This document shows positions 1-6,992 of a DNA stretch of 6,992 nt, one piece after another. Each line of letters starts with the position of its first letter. Position 1 is the first letter of the stretch. This DNA is from Actinomycetota bacterium (GTDB lineage Bacteria > Actinomycetota > Humimicrobiia > Humimicrobiales > Humimicrobiaceae). The translations under genes were made by a program, and so were the position numbers. A model generated the notes under the pieces. The model ran no database searches, had not been told where the DNA came from, and was given only the letters and a program-made list of their open reading frames with translations. The DNA is taken from the NCBI GenBank assembly GCA_016783985.1, contig JADHVM010000050.1, forward strand, positions 1-6,992, written 5' to 3'.

Positions 1-1269
1 TCATATCTTCTCCTCTTCTTTAAATCCCGTTTGATCTTCTTTTATAGCATTAATAAAAATATCACATATCTCAATATCAAATTGCTTTCCTTTATTTTTT
101 TCTAATTCATCAATACTTTCTTGCTTTGTCAATGCTCTTCTATAAGGTCTATCAGATGTCATTGCATCATAAGCATCAGCAATGGCCAATATTTTTGCAA
201 ATAATGGTATATCTTTCTCTTCTTTACCAAAGGGATATCCTTTCCCATCTATTCTTTCATGGTGGTAAAGTATTGTATCAGCTTTACCCTTTAAAAAATC
301 AATCTGTTTAACAATATCATATCCTACAATTGGATGCTTTTTAATTTCAACCCAATCAGCCTCACTTAATTTACAGCGTTTATTAAGTATGGAAAGATCA
401 ATTTGAACTTTTCCTATGTCATGCAAATTTGCTAAATTATTCAATATTTCAATATCATGTTCATTCAATCTTAATTTCCTTGAAATTTGCTCGCAATGAC
501 TTGCAACCCTAATCGAGTGACCCGCAGTATAAACATCTTTTGCTTCCATTATCTTCACAATCTGCATAATACTATTAAGAATTGCTTTTCTTTCTTTAAT
601 TCTTAATAGATATGTATATTGAGCTATTATTAATGGAAGAGAAGTAAAAATTAACGTAAAAGGTCCATGTAGTTTATAAAGAAATGATATGGCTATTGCC
701 ATTGCAGATAAAAAAATATGATACGGTATAAGCCAGGCAAAGTTAAATACCCACACATTAAAAATATTTATCCCCTCGCTAATAGAGATCACACCTGCCG
801 TAAGTATTGTATTTAACATAAAAAAGATATATGCACATAAAAAAATAACCCCAATATTACTGGGGTAAAAAAAAGATTCTACATTCTCTTTATAAAGTAA
901 ATTAAAAACAATACTTGCAATGCCAATGGATATTATGTATTGGCCTGCATTGAATAAGTGTTTGTAAAAAGGAACTCTTTTTTTAAATTCCTTAATATTA
1001 AAAATTGAAATAATAGTTACTATTAATGCAGTGGAAGGTCCAAATAAAATTAAGCTTGCAAGTGATATTCCAAAATTTACTGAAACACTGCCAGCCTTTG
1101 GAAGTGGTGCTGAAAGATTATCTGCAATAAATACCAACATACCAAACAGCACCACACCTAAAACAGATACATTCCCATATTTAAACAGTATGTAAATTGC
1201 TAACAAAATTCCTACTAATAAAACTACATAAATATAGGTTTTAGTACTCAGTTCTTTTACCTTACTCAA
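1..1269 (-). CDS. Membrane-anchored HD-GYP domain cyclic-di-GMP phosphodiesterase
   Basis: 422 residues. Residues about 10-222 form a multi-pass membrane region (hydrophobic runs near 11-30, 35-50, 64-92, 108-126, 138-162, 171-198 and 203-222), probably a sensory module. A short linker leads to an HD-GYP domain at about 228-412. Its hallmarks are intact: YTAGHS near 247-252, HDIGK at 283-287, HHERIDGKGYP at 336-346 and ADAYDAMTSDRPYR at 364-377. Proteins with this metal-binding HD and GYP signature typically hydrolyse cyclic di-GMP at the inner face of the membrane, so an active enzyme is expected. The signal it senses is unknown. The start is TTG at 1267-1269, preceded 5 bases upstream by AGGAAA (minus strand, 1275-1280), with a second AAGGAA-like stretch further up. 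No ATG gives a better fit. The stop is at the extreme left edge. The gene follows a 23-residue peptide gene on the same strand with a 64-base gap and no visible terminator, so co-transcription is inferred. HD-GYP assignment is very secure; the start is moderately so. Confidence 0.95.
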   Translation of the reverse strand: MSKVKELSTKTYIYVVLLVGILLAIYILFKYGNVSVLGVVLFGMLVFIADNLSAPLPKAGSVSVNFGISLASLILFGPSTALIVTIISIFNIKEFKKRVPFYKHLFNAGQYIISIGIASIVFNLLYKENVESFFYPSNIGVIFLCAYIFFMLNTILTAGVISISEGINIFNVWVFNFAWLIPYHIFLSAMAIAISFLYKLHGPFTLIFTSLPLIIAQYTYLLRIKERKAILNSIMQIVKIMEAKDVYTAGHSIRVASHCEQISRKLRLNEHDIEILNNLANLHDIGKVQIDLSILNKRCKLSEADWVEIKKHPIVGYDIVKQIDFLKGKADTILYHHERIDGKGYPFGKEEKDIPLFAKILAIADAYDAMTSDRPYRRALTKQESIDELEKNKGKQFDIEICDIFINAIKEDQTGFKEEEKI

Positions 1270-1333
1270 CAGTATTTCCTTTTTCCTTTAGATATACGAC
1301 AATTATAACGGTTTTGCTACTTTTTTACACACT

Positions 1334-1405
1334 CTACCATCTTACTGTTGAACAAATTCCTATTATCGAGCTAAGAGCTATTAATACTTTCATCAACTTA
1401 CTCAT
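1334..1405 (-). CDS. 23-residue hydrophobic micro-peptide upstream of the HD-GYP gene
   Basis: This is an ATG-to-TAG reading frame of 23 residues with a basic start (MSKLMK), a hydrophobic core (VLIALSSIIGIC) and a short C-terminal CSTVRW. The main evidence for translation is a near-consensus Shine-Dalgarno, GAGGAGGTG, 6 bases before the ATG. It is the strongest ribosome site in the window and better than that of the following HD-GYP gene. The peptide could be a single-span membrane micro-protein, a leader peptide affecting translation of the downstream gene, or a precursor of a secreted signal. A single Cys after an amphipathic basic/hydrophobic leader is reminiscent of AgrD-type autoinducer precursors. 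It lacks the acidic, proline-containing tail usual in AgrD, and no AgrB protease is in the window, so that reading is only a hypothesis. Function is not recognised. Confidence 0.6.
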   Translation of the reverse strand: MSKLMKVLIALSSIIGICSTVRW

Positions 1406-1411
1406 TTTTTA

Positions 1412-1420
1412 CACCTCCTC
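1412..1420 (-). promoter_or_regulatory. Strong Shine-Dalgarno (GAGGAGGTG) of the micro-peptide gene
   Basis: Reading the minus strand, GAGGAGGTG sits 6 bases ahead of ATG at 1405. It is close to a full anti-16S complement, whereas most genes here have AAAGGA-like or no site. It is the main argument that the 23-residue frame is translated. Confidence 0.7.
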
Positions 1421-1672
1421 TAAATATTTAGATGTGTAATACTATTTAACTTCATTTTTTTATTATTATTTTTTTTTAAAACAATCAATTTTAATTTTAC
1501 AATTCTCTTTAAATCTATATATTTTAGTTTATTAATAAAAATATTTTTCTTATATTTTAATTATATTTCTTTAATTTTATAGAAATATCATATATTAATA
1601 AAATAATTATCATACTTAAATTATAAAATGTCAAGTATTTTTATAAAAAAAATTATAAAAATATCCCATCAA

Positions 1673-1722
1673 TACATGTATATCTTATTAGCAAAAATTA
1701 CAATTTCCCTTGATTACATGTA
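1673..1722. repeat. Twin TACATGTA palindromes, 42 bases apart (possible operator pair)
   Basis: The perfect 8-base palindrome TACATGTA occurs at 1673-1680 and again at 1715-1722. The two copies are 42 bases apart start to start, about four helical turns, and both sit in the form A-N-TACATGTA-N-A. The second copy lies inside the spacer of the candidate promoter reading into the zinc-ribbon gene. This is the arrangement expected of a dimeric or looping repressor, but in AT-rich DNA chance cannot be excluded. Confidence 0.35.
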
Positions 1723-1738
1723 AAATTTGTGCTATTTT
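1710..1738 (+). promoter_or_regulatory. Candidate sigma70-type promoter for the zinc-ribbon/HTH gene
   Basis: TTGATT (1710-1715) and TATTTT (1733-1738) are separated by 17 bases, about 40 bases ahead of the ATG at 1779. Both hexamers are imperfect and the DNA is A/T rich, so support is modest. The gene itself has no recognisable Shine-Dalgarno sequence. Confidence 0.3.
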
Positions 1739-1778
1739 ATTATTCTTATTTTATAAATTTCTGAAACATTTATAAAAA

Positions 1779-2153
1779 ATGAATAAATATACAATAAAAA
1801 ATTTTGTAAATGATTTTCCTGATAATGATTCCTGCTTGGAATGGCTGAAGGATTTTAAATATTCTAAAAACATATACTGCAATAAATGCAATAAAATTAC
1901 AAAACATCATAAAATTAGGAATAGAACATGTTATTGCTGTGACAAATGCGGAAACCAAATTTATCCAATGACTAATACAATATTTAAAAAGTCAGCTACT
2001 CCTTTAAGATCCTGGTTCTATGCCCTGTACCTGATAAGCTCCACAAAAAGCAAAATATCTGCCAAGGAACTACAAAGAAAATTAGGAGTAACTTACAAAA
2101 CAGCTTGGAGAATTTCTAGCAAAATTAAACCTATATTATCCAAAAATATATAA
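1779..2153 (+). CDS. IS1595/ISXO2-type transposase N-terminal domain only (zinc ribbon + HTH), possibly free-standing
   Basis: 124 residues. The order of elements matches the front end of IS1595-family transposases: an opening NDFPDNDSCLEWLKDFKY segment (11-28), a zinc ribbon with C34-x2-C37 and C54-x2-C57, the IYPMTNTIF and TPLRSWFYALYL stretches (61-85), and a helix-turn-helix near 92-115 (KISAKELQRKLGVTYKTAWR). The family members are normally 2-3 times longer, with a C-terminal DDE nuclease domain. Here the frame ends cleanly after the HTH, and the next convergent gene ends 37 bases later, so no DDE remnant can exist in place. It therefore cannot transpose by itself. It is either a decayed insertion-sequence fragment or a retained DNA-binding protein. 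The frame has no internal stop and all four paired zinc cysteines are intact. The ATG is the first after an in-frame stop at 1773-1775. There is no clear ribosome site. Family call is firm; whether it is expressed is open. Confidence 0.8.
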   Translation: MNKYTIKNFVNDFPDNDSCLEWLKDFKYSKNIYCNKCNKITKHHKIRNRTCYCCDKCGNQIYPMTNTIFKKSATPLRSWFYALYLISSTKSKISAKELQRKLGVTYKTAWRISSKIKPILSKNI

Positions 2154-2156
2154 AAT

Positions 2157-2199
2157 CATAATAGCTTTAATTTATAAAAAATAGAAAATGCTAATTATG
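2157..2199. terminator. Weak imperfect hairpin between convergent genes
   Basis: CATAATAGC (2157-2165) pairs with GCTAATTATG (2190-2199) with one bulged base around a 24-base A/T loop. On the minus strand it is followed by ATTTTATATATTTTT-like sequence, and it overlaps the end of the 58-residue gene. It could end transcription of the enolase block. The long loop and A/T-rich stem make it a poor textbook terminator. Confidence 0.25.
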
Positions 2200-2367
2200 T
2201 TTACCTATAGGTTTAGAAATCTCTTTAAGGTCTCTATAGAAATCTTCCTCAGTATATTTATCCTTTGTCCAAAATGATCTATCTCGGGATAATCTCATAA
2301 TCTTATCTACATCACTTCTGGATTTTTTTATAATTTCACTAATTTTTATACTATTCTGATTTATCAT
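2191..2367 (-). CDS. 58-residue hypothetical protein overlapping the SDH-type protease gene
   Basis: The frame runs ATG to TAG. It starts inside the last codons of the upstream protease gene, with a 17-base overlap in a different frame, and has AAAAGGAAA placed 8 bases before the ATG. Such overlap with its own ribosome site is typical of translational coupling and argues for a real gene. The protein is soluble-looking, highly charged and without cysteine or membrane segments. It opens with MINQNSIKISEIIKKS, continues through a basic/acidic helical stretch (RSDVDKIMRLSRDR, 17-30), and then has SFWTKDKYTEEDFYRDL (31-47), rich in aromatic and acidic residues. It is not recognised. A small partner or adaptor of the protease is an inference from position only. 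Confidence 0.65.
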   Translation of the reverse strand: MINQNSIKISEIIKKSRSDVDKIMRLSRDRSFWTKDKYTEEDFYRDLKEISKPIGKHN

Positions 2368-3244
2368 TCTTTTTATTTCCTTTTACATTATTTTTATCGA
2401 TAAAGCCAATACAGCCTCCAGATTTTGCAATAATTTCTTTACATTTTTTAGCAACTCCCTCATTCAACATCTCAACATTCAGTCCAGTCATCATTGCTTC
2501 TGTTGGATCAATGATATAATCACTGCCTGTATAATTCCAGAGTAGGTTGTTAATTATTTCGTTTATCTCTCCTATATCTAAATGCCTGTAACCATATCTT
2601 TTCATTATCTTTCTGCTATATTCTTCAACTGTAGCCAATTCTCTTCTCAAATCACCTAATTCTTTAGGATCAATTTTACTATACAGTGGTTTTATTATTT
2701 CAGATGCAAAACTTCCTGATTGTTTAACTGCATCTTTTATATCCATCTTAAAATTTTTCACAAATAATAATACAAAGTCATTTAAAATCTCAATAGAATA
2801 TTGCCTCAGGTATTCCAATGATTTAAATATATTTAATGCAGATTTATTTTTTATCTGGCCATATACACTAGTTAATCTAGAATCTAAAGGTGCAAGTTCT
2901 GCTTCGCAACTCATATAGATCTTTTGAGAACTGAGGCAGATGAAAGTAGCTGCGCTCCCAATTCTATTTACTACAATAATTTCAATGTTACTGGTGTGAC
3001 AATAAAAAGAATTAACTATCCTGTAAGCTGAATGTATGTCGCCGTTAGATGAATTAATTAAAATTGTAATTTTATCTAATTGTCCTAACTCTGATAAATG
3101 TGAGTGTATATTCTGGACTAAATTATTATCTATACTCTCACTTTGACAAATAAGAAATAACTTGCCCCCAATTTTCTTTTCCACATCTTTTATTAGGTTC
3201 TTAATCTCGCTATTATTTTTATTGTTATTATTAATGTTAATCAT
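2351..3244 (-). CDS. SDH-family (SppA/ClpP-fold) serine protease-like protein
   Basis: 297 residues. The fold of the SDH/SppA-type serine peptidases is recognisable: a beta-strand ITILINSSNGDIHSAYRIVNSF (59-80) in the place of the usual GGD(L/I)xxAYxI motif, then VVNRIGSAATFICLSSQKIYM (91-111). There S97 in GSAAT is the expected nucleophile, followed by EAELAPLDSRL (114-124), the family's ELGPID-like motif. The glycine-rich motif is degenerate (SSNGD rather than PGGD), but the serine motif is intact. A helical C-terminal half (about 145-270) includes SGSF and DYIIDPTEAMMTGL. No N-terminal membrane span or signal peptide is visible; the start is hydrophilic and Asn-rich, so a cytosolic protein is likely. 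ATG at 3242-3244 has only a poor ribosome site and no better start was found. It lies 60 bases behind enolase without a visible terminator, so co-transcription is inferred. Protease activity is inferred; the substrate is unknown. Confidence 0.75.
   Translation of the reverse strand: MININNNNKNNSEIKNLIKDVEKKIGGKLFLICQSESIDNNLVQNIHSHLSELGQLDKITILINSSNGDIHSAYRIVNSFYCHTSNIEIIVVNRIGSAATFICLSSQKIYMSCEAELAPLDSRLTSVYGQIKNKSALNIFKSLEYLRQYSIEILNDFVLLFVKNFKMDIKDAVKQSGSFASEIIKPLYSKIDPKELGDLRRELATVEEYSRKIMKRYGYRHLDIGEINEIINNLLWNYTGSDYIIDPTEAMMTGLNVEMLNEGVAKKCKEIIAKSGGCIGFIDKNNVKGNKKNDKSE
2376..2384 (-). promoter_or_regulatory. Ribosome binding site of the 58-residue gene, inside the protease gene
   Basis: The minus strand reads AAAAGGAAA here, with 8 bases before the ATG at 2367. 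The site lies wholly within the protease coding sequence, so it supports the overlapping start and likely translational coupling. Confidence 0.5.
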
Positions 3245-3304
3245 ATGAAAAAAATATTAAATACTTTTACTTTACTTAAGTTATAATCAATTAAACACCC
3301 AAAT

Positions 3305-4600
<1,296 letters not shown>

Positions 4601-4679
4601 TTACTATCTCCTTCTTATCTAAACCATTTCTATTTATTAGAATACTCTTTTATAATATTATTTTACTATTAGCCTTAAT

Positions 4680-4707
4680 ATTATAACATAACAATAAATG
4701 TATTAAA
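4680..4707 (-). promoter_or_regulatory. Candidate promoter for the enolase unit (extended -10)
   Basis: On the minus strand TG-T-TATAAT (TATAAT at 4680-4685) forms an extended -10 element. A weak TTTAAT (4702-4707) lies 16 bases upstream as -35. This would leave a 5' leader of roughly 70 bases before enolase. The perfect -10 with its TG is good, the -35 poor. A/T-rich DNA makes other candidates possible. Confidence 0.35.
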
Positions 4708-4877
4708 TAATAGATTTTTCTTTAATTTTTCTTAAAAAACTTTATTAATACTAAAATTTCTCTTATAATTTTGAAGCAAAATATAACAGAATAATATCAA
4801 TTTTATTAAATTTTACCTTTTAGAGAAAATATAAAAATACACGCTTTAAAATTTAAATTATAAGATTATAATAAAGC

Positions 4878-4906
4878 TTGACAAAAATTTTAAATACTAT
4901 TAAAGT
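4878..4906 (+). promoter_or_regulatory. Candidate sigma70-type promoter for the adaptor/ABC operon
   Basis: A consensus TTGACA (4878-4883) is followed after 17 bases by TAAAGT (4901-4906, 4 of 6 matches to TATAAT). It would give a transcript start near 4913 and a leader of about 100 bases before the ATG at 5016. The -35 is perfect, the -10 weaker. It is the best plus-strand promoter seen here. Confidence 0.45.
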
Positions 4907-5015
4907 TAGACATAACTAATTTTTCTAATTACTCTAAATATGCTTAATTTTTTATAAGGCTATAGAATTAGAAAGTATTTTATTTTAATAAGTTTACTAA
5001 TATTTAAAGGAATAA

Positions 5016-6422
5016 ATGAAAAAGAACAGTAAAAAACAAATAATACTATCTCTTACCACATCTTTAATTATTTTTTTATTTCTATTTAGTTTCCTATCAT
5101 GTAAAAAAGAACCGCTGGACATAGAAACCTTTACAGTAGTTAAAGGAAACATATCCCAAACAGTAACATCAAGCGGGTATGTAGATACAAGCAATACCAA
5201 AAACTACTCCCTTCAAATGTCAGGTAACACATTGTATATACTCAGCAAGGGAGATACATTCTCAAAAGGTGATAAGCTGGCAGAGGTAGACAATGAGAAA
5301 ATACTCATTGCAATAGAGCAGGCAGAGACAAGTATAGTAGCAGCAGAAAATGCAATAAGCCTAGCTAAGATTAACTACCAGGCAGCACTTGATGCAAACC
5401 ATGTAGCAATACAGCTGGCCAAGGCTAATGAAGAGATGGGACAGGCTTCAACAGATGCAGCATTTACTGCACTTGAGGATGCAAACGGACTTGCAAGGGT
5501 ATCAGCAGCATCTGCTCTTCAGTCAATAGATGATGCAAACAATATACTGGCTGCAGCAAGAGACTCTAGTGCACCAGATACTCAGATTGCACAGTATGAA
5601 GCTAATGTAAATACAGCCCAGGGCTCATATTCCCAGAGCAGCGCAACAAACAGGCAGGCTACGGATGCAGCAGAGTCAGGGCATGAGCAGTCCCTTATAA
5701 GCCAGTCAGTAACATACTGGTCAAATCTGGGTAACTTAGAAGTTGCACAGAGCCAGATATCTATTACTGCACTTGCTATAGAACAGGCTGGAGTTGAGCT
5801 TGAGCTAGCAAGTATTAATATTGATCTTGCCAGGCTTGATTTAGATGATAATATAATATATGCTCCATTTGATGGGATAGTGCTTGATTCTTTCTATTCT
5901 AAGGGTGAATATGCATCACCTTCCATGACTGCAATATCAGTTATTTCTGATGATTTTGTTATTAAGTCAGATATTAATGAGACTGATATAGCCAAGCTTG
6001 GTGTGGGAGATGAGGTATATATAACTCTTGATGCATATCCTGGCAAGAATTTTACAGGCAAGATTATTAACATTTCACCAATCTCTAAAAATATCAGTGG
6101 TATTATATCATTTGAAATCACTGTAGAGCCCGATGACGCCGGCAGTTCTTATTACTTATATGGATTAACTGCAAATTTAACCATAACTACATCTGAAGTA
6201 AAAGATATCATCTATGTTCCTATTCAATCTATATATGAAGAAAACAATAAAAATTATGTGAATATTTTAACTGAGAGTGAAGAAATAAAAAAAGCAGAAG
6301 TAGTAACTGGAATATATAATTACGACTATATAGAAATTAAAAGCGGATTGTCCGAGGGAGACATTATAATAACATCCATGCCTGAAGAATTAGAAGCTCG
6401 TCCTGGACAAATGATGTTTTAA
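5016..6422 (+). CDS. MacA/HlyD-family adaptor (membrane fusion) lipoprotein of an ABC exporter
   Basis: 468 residues. It opens with MKKNSKKQ and a hydrophobic run ending FLSC at 26-29, a lipobox-like site with Cys29 as a possible lipid anchor (F at -3 is atypical). Next comes a lipoyl-like half (about 38-95: FTVVKGNISQTVTSSGYV, then SKGDTFSKGDKLAEVDNEKI) and a long Ala/Gln/Ser-rich helical stretch (about 96-275). The second lipoyl half (NIIYAPFDGIVLDSFYSKGEYA, 279-300), a beta-barrel region (310-395) and a membrane-proximal domain with VPIQSIYEENNKNYV (401-415) follow. Adaptors of this type couple an ABC transporter of the MacB or YknYZ kind to export across the envelope. The neighbouring ATPase gene, 56 bases later on the same strand, fits that. 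The ribosome site AAAGGA lies 4-5 bases before the ATG. The helical segment is long, with a repeated DAN motif. Family is firm; substrate is unknown. RND-type adaptors look similar, but the ABC neighbour decides. Confidence 0.88.
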   Translation: MKKNSKKQIILSLTTSLIIFLFLFSFLSCKKEPLDIETFTVVKGNISQTVTSSGYVDTSNTKNYSLQMSGNTLYILSKGDTFSKGDKLAEVDNEKILIAIEQAETSIVAAENAISLAKINYQAALDANHVAIQLAKANEEMGQASTDAAFTALEDANGLARVSAASALQSIDDANNILAAARDSSAPDTQIAQYEANVNTAQGSYSQSSATNRQATDAAESGHEQSLISQSVTYWSNLGNLEVAQSQISITALAIEQAGVELELASINIDLARLDLDDNIIYAPFDGIVLDSFYSKGEYASPSMTAISVISDDFVIKSDINETDIAKLGVGDEVYITLDAYPGKNFTGKIINISPISKNISGIISFEITVEPDDAGSSYYLYGLTANLTITTSEVKDIIYVPIQSIYEENNKNYVNILTESEEIKKAEVVTGIYNYDYIEIKSGLSEGDIIITSMPEELEARPGQMMF

Positions 6423-6478
6423 TCAAAAAATCAAATAAATCATTAAAATTTAAAGTTAATTAATAGATACCAACAACC

Positions 6479-6992
6479 ATGAACAAAAGCATAATAGACA
6501 TAAAAGAGCTAACCAAGGTATACAGAATAGGAAATATAGAGATTAAGGCTCTGCGGGGTACAAACCTTAAGGTAGCTGAAGGTGAATTTGTATCCATAAT
6601 GGGCCCATCAGGCTCAGGCAAGTCTACCCTTATGAATATAATAGGATGCCTTGACACTCCAACATCAGGGTCATACTACCTAGAAGGAGTAGATGTATCA
6701 AAGCTTGGCGATAACAGCCTTGCCGAAATTAGAAACAGCAAGATAGGATTTGTATTTCAGACATTTAATCTGCTAGCCAGAGCTAATGCAGTCCATAACA
6801 TAGAGCTGCCCTTAATATACTCTAGGGGAGGAGACAGAAAAGGTAGAAGGGATAGGATAATGGGCGCACTTGACTCAGTTGGACTTATAGGATGGGAAAA
6901 ACACAGGCCATCAGAGCTCTCAGGAGGACAGAGGCAGAGGGTAGCCATAGCAAGAGCACTTGTAAATGATCCTACAATAATTTTAGCTGATG
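6479..6992 (+). CDS. MacB/LolD-type ABC transporter ATP-binding protein (partial, cut at window end)
   Basis: The first 171 residues run off the right edge. Walker [10 protein letters not shown] is at 42-50, the Q-loop glutamine at about 94 in FVFQTFNLL, the signature [15 protein letters not shown] at 147-161, and Walker B begins with TIILAD at 166-171 where the window stops. The QTFNLL and NIELPLIY context is that of the MacB/LolD/YknY class, which power extrusion or lipoprotein and peptide export together with a FtsX-like permease and an adaptor. The upstream adaptor gene fits this; the permease should follow as the next gene or be fused to this ATPase, which cannot be decided here. ATG at 6479 is chosen because the protein then begins at the usual place for the family. 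The ribosome site before it is weak. The frame is open to the end and the motifs are intact. Confidence 0.93.
   Translation, partial: MNKSIIDIKELTKVYRIGNIEIKALRGTNLKVAEGEFVSIMGPSGSGKSTLMNIIGCLDTPTSGSYYLEGVDVSKLGDNSLAEIRNSKIGFVFQTFNLLARANAVHNIELPLIYSRGGDRKGRRDRIMGALDSVGLIGWEKHRPSELSGGQRQRVAIARALVNDPTIILAD

Larger units (their letters stand above)
1421..1778. other. AT-rich divergent spacer between the micro-peptide/HD-GYP unit and the zinc-ribbon gene
   Basis: No supportable gene is seen in this stretch. It is extremely A/T rich, with poly-T and TTATTATT runs near 1451-1480 (plus strand). It must hold promoters for both flanking, divergently oriented units. Apart from the TACATGTA pair and a weak plus-strand promoter candidate near 1710-1738, no convincing hairpin or RNA was recognised. 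A minus-strand -10-like TAGTAT (1439-1444) exists but has no matching -35 element, so no promoter is called for the peptide gene. Confidence 0.6.
4601..5015. other. Divergent AT-rich regulatory spacer between enolase and the exporter adaptor gene
   Basis: No supportable gene or RNA is seen in this stretch. It must carry promoters for both directions: an extended -10 box for enolase and a TTGACA element for the adaptor gene. Otherwise it is low-complexity A/T sequence without a clear hairpin, repeat or riboswitch-like fold. Confidence 0.55.

Noticed and set aside
126..311. Plus-strand open frame opposite the HD-GYP domain
   Set aside because: It lies antisense to the most conserved part of the phosphodiesterase, has no ribosome site and looks like a shadow frame.
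1334..1405. Naming the micro-peptide AgrD
   Set aside because: Only the leader-plus-cysteine outline fits; the conserved acidic/proline tail and an AgrB gene are not seen.
1451..1480. Poly-T and TTATTATT runs as a terminator
   Set aside because: No G/C-containing stem precedes the T run in either direction; it is simple AT-rich sequence.
1770..1958. Minus-strand hydrophobic open frame opposite the zinc-ribbon gene
   Set aside because: The opposite strand encodes a recognisable zinc ribbon with ordered cysteines; the antisense frame matches nothing known to me.
3245..3304. Terminator or separate promoter between enolase and the protease
   Set aside because: No stable hairpin is visible, and the TTGATT-like and TATTTA-like boxes are too far apart to form a promoter.
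4997..5200. Minus-strand open frame over the start of the adaptor gene
   Set aside because: It mirrors the signal-peptide and lipoyl coding region; the real gene is on the plus strand.
5894..6121. Minus-strand open frame inside the adaptor gene
   Set aside because: It is a shadow of the second lipoyl and beta-barrel coding region.
6460..6948. Two minus-strand open frames opposite the ABC ATPase
   Set aside because: The plus strand has intact Walker A, Q-loop and signature motifs; the antisense frames are composition by-products.

Overview
This AT-rich window comes from a bacterium. The low GC, the A/T-heavy spacers and the content (membrane HD-GYP phosphodiesterase, Firmicutes-type enolase, MacA/MacB-type exporter) suggest a low-GC anaerobe, either Clostridia-like or an AT-rich candidate lineage. 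Nothing seen here fixes the phylum. There are eight protein genes, two of them very short, and no rRNA, tRNA or CRISPR array was seen.

Left part, minus strand (1-1420): a tiny 23-residue hydrophobic peptide gene with a near-perfect Shine-Dalgarno sequence lies 64 bases upstream of a membrane-anchored HD-GYP cyclic-di-GMP phosphodiesterase gene. No terminator was seen between them, so they look like one transcript. The HD-GYP gene appears to start at TTG.

Middle (1406-2153): an AT-rich spacer carries a pair of TACATGTA palindromes exactly 42 bases apart. It is followed on the plus strand by a 124-residue protein that is only the zinc-ribbon plus helix-turn-helix front end of an IS1595/ISXO2-type transposase, with no DDE domain in the window. 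It converges, 37 bases apart, on the next block.

Minus-strand block (2191-4600): enolase, then a soluble-looking serine protease of the SppA/ClpP-like SDH family, then an unrecognised 58-residue protein whose start overlaps the protease stop by 17 bases. Spacing and the lack of a clear terminator suggest a single operon driven from the AT-rich divergent spacer 4601-5015.

Right part, plus strand (4878-6992): a TTGACA-type promoter precedes a lipoprotein-like MacA/HlyD-family adaptor with an unusually long Ala/Gln/Ser-rich helical region. A MacB/LolD-type ABC ATPase follows and is cut off by the window end. Together they should form an export or envelope ABC system whose permease lies beyond the window.

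The items most worth a second look are the conserved-looking micro-peptide ahead of the c-di-GMP enzyme, the free-standing transposase DNA-binding domain next to a twin palindrome, and the protease/58-residue overlapping gene pair behind enolase.
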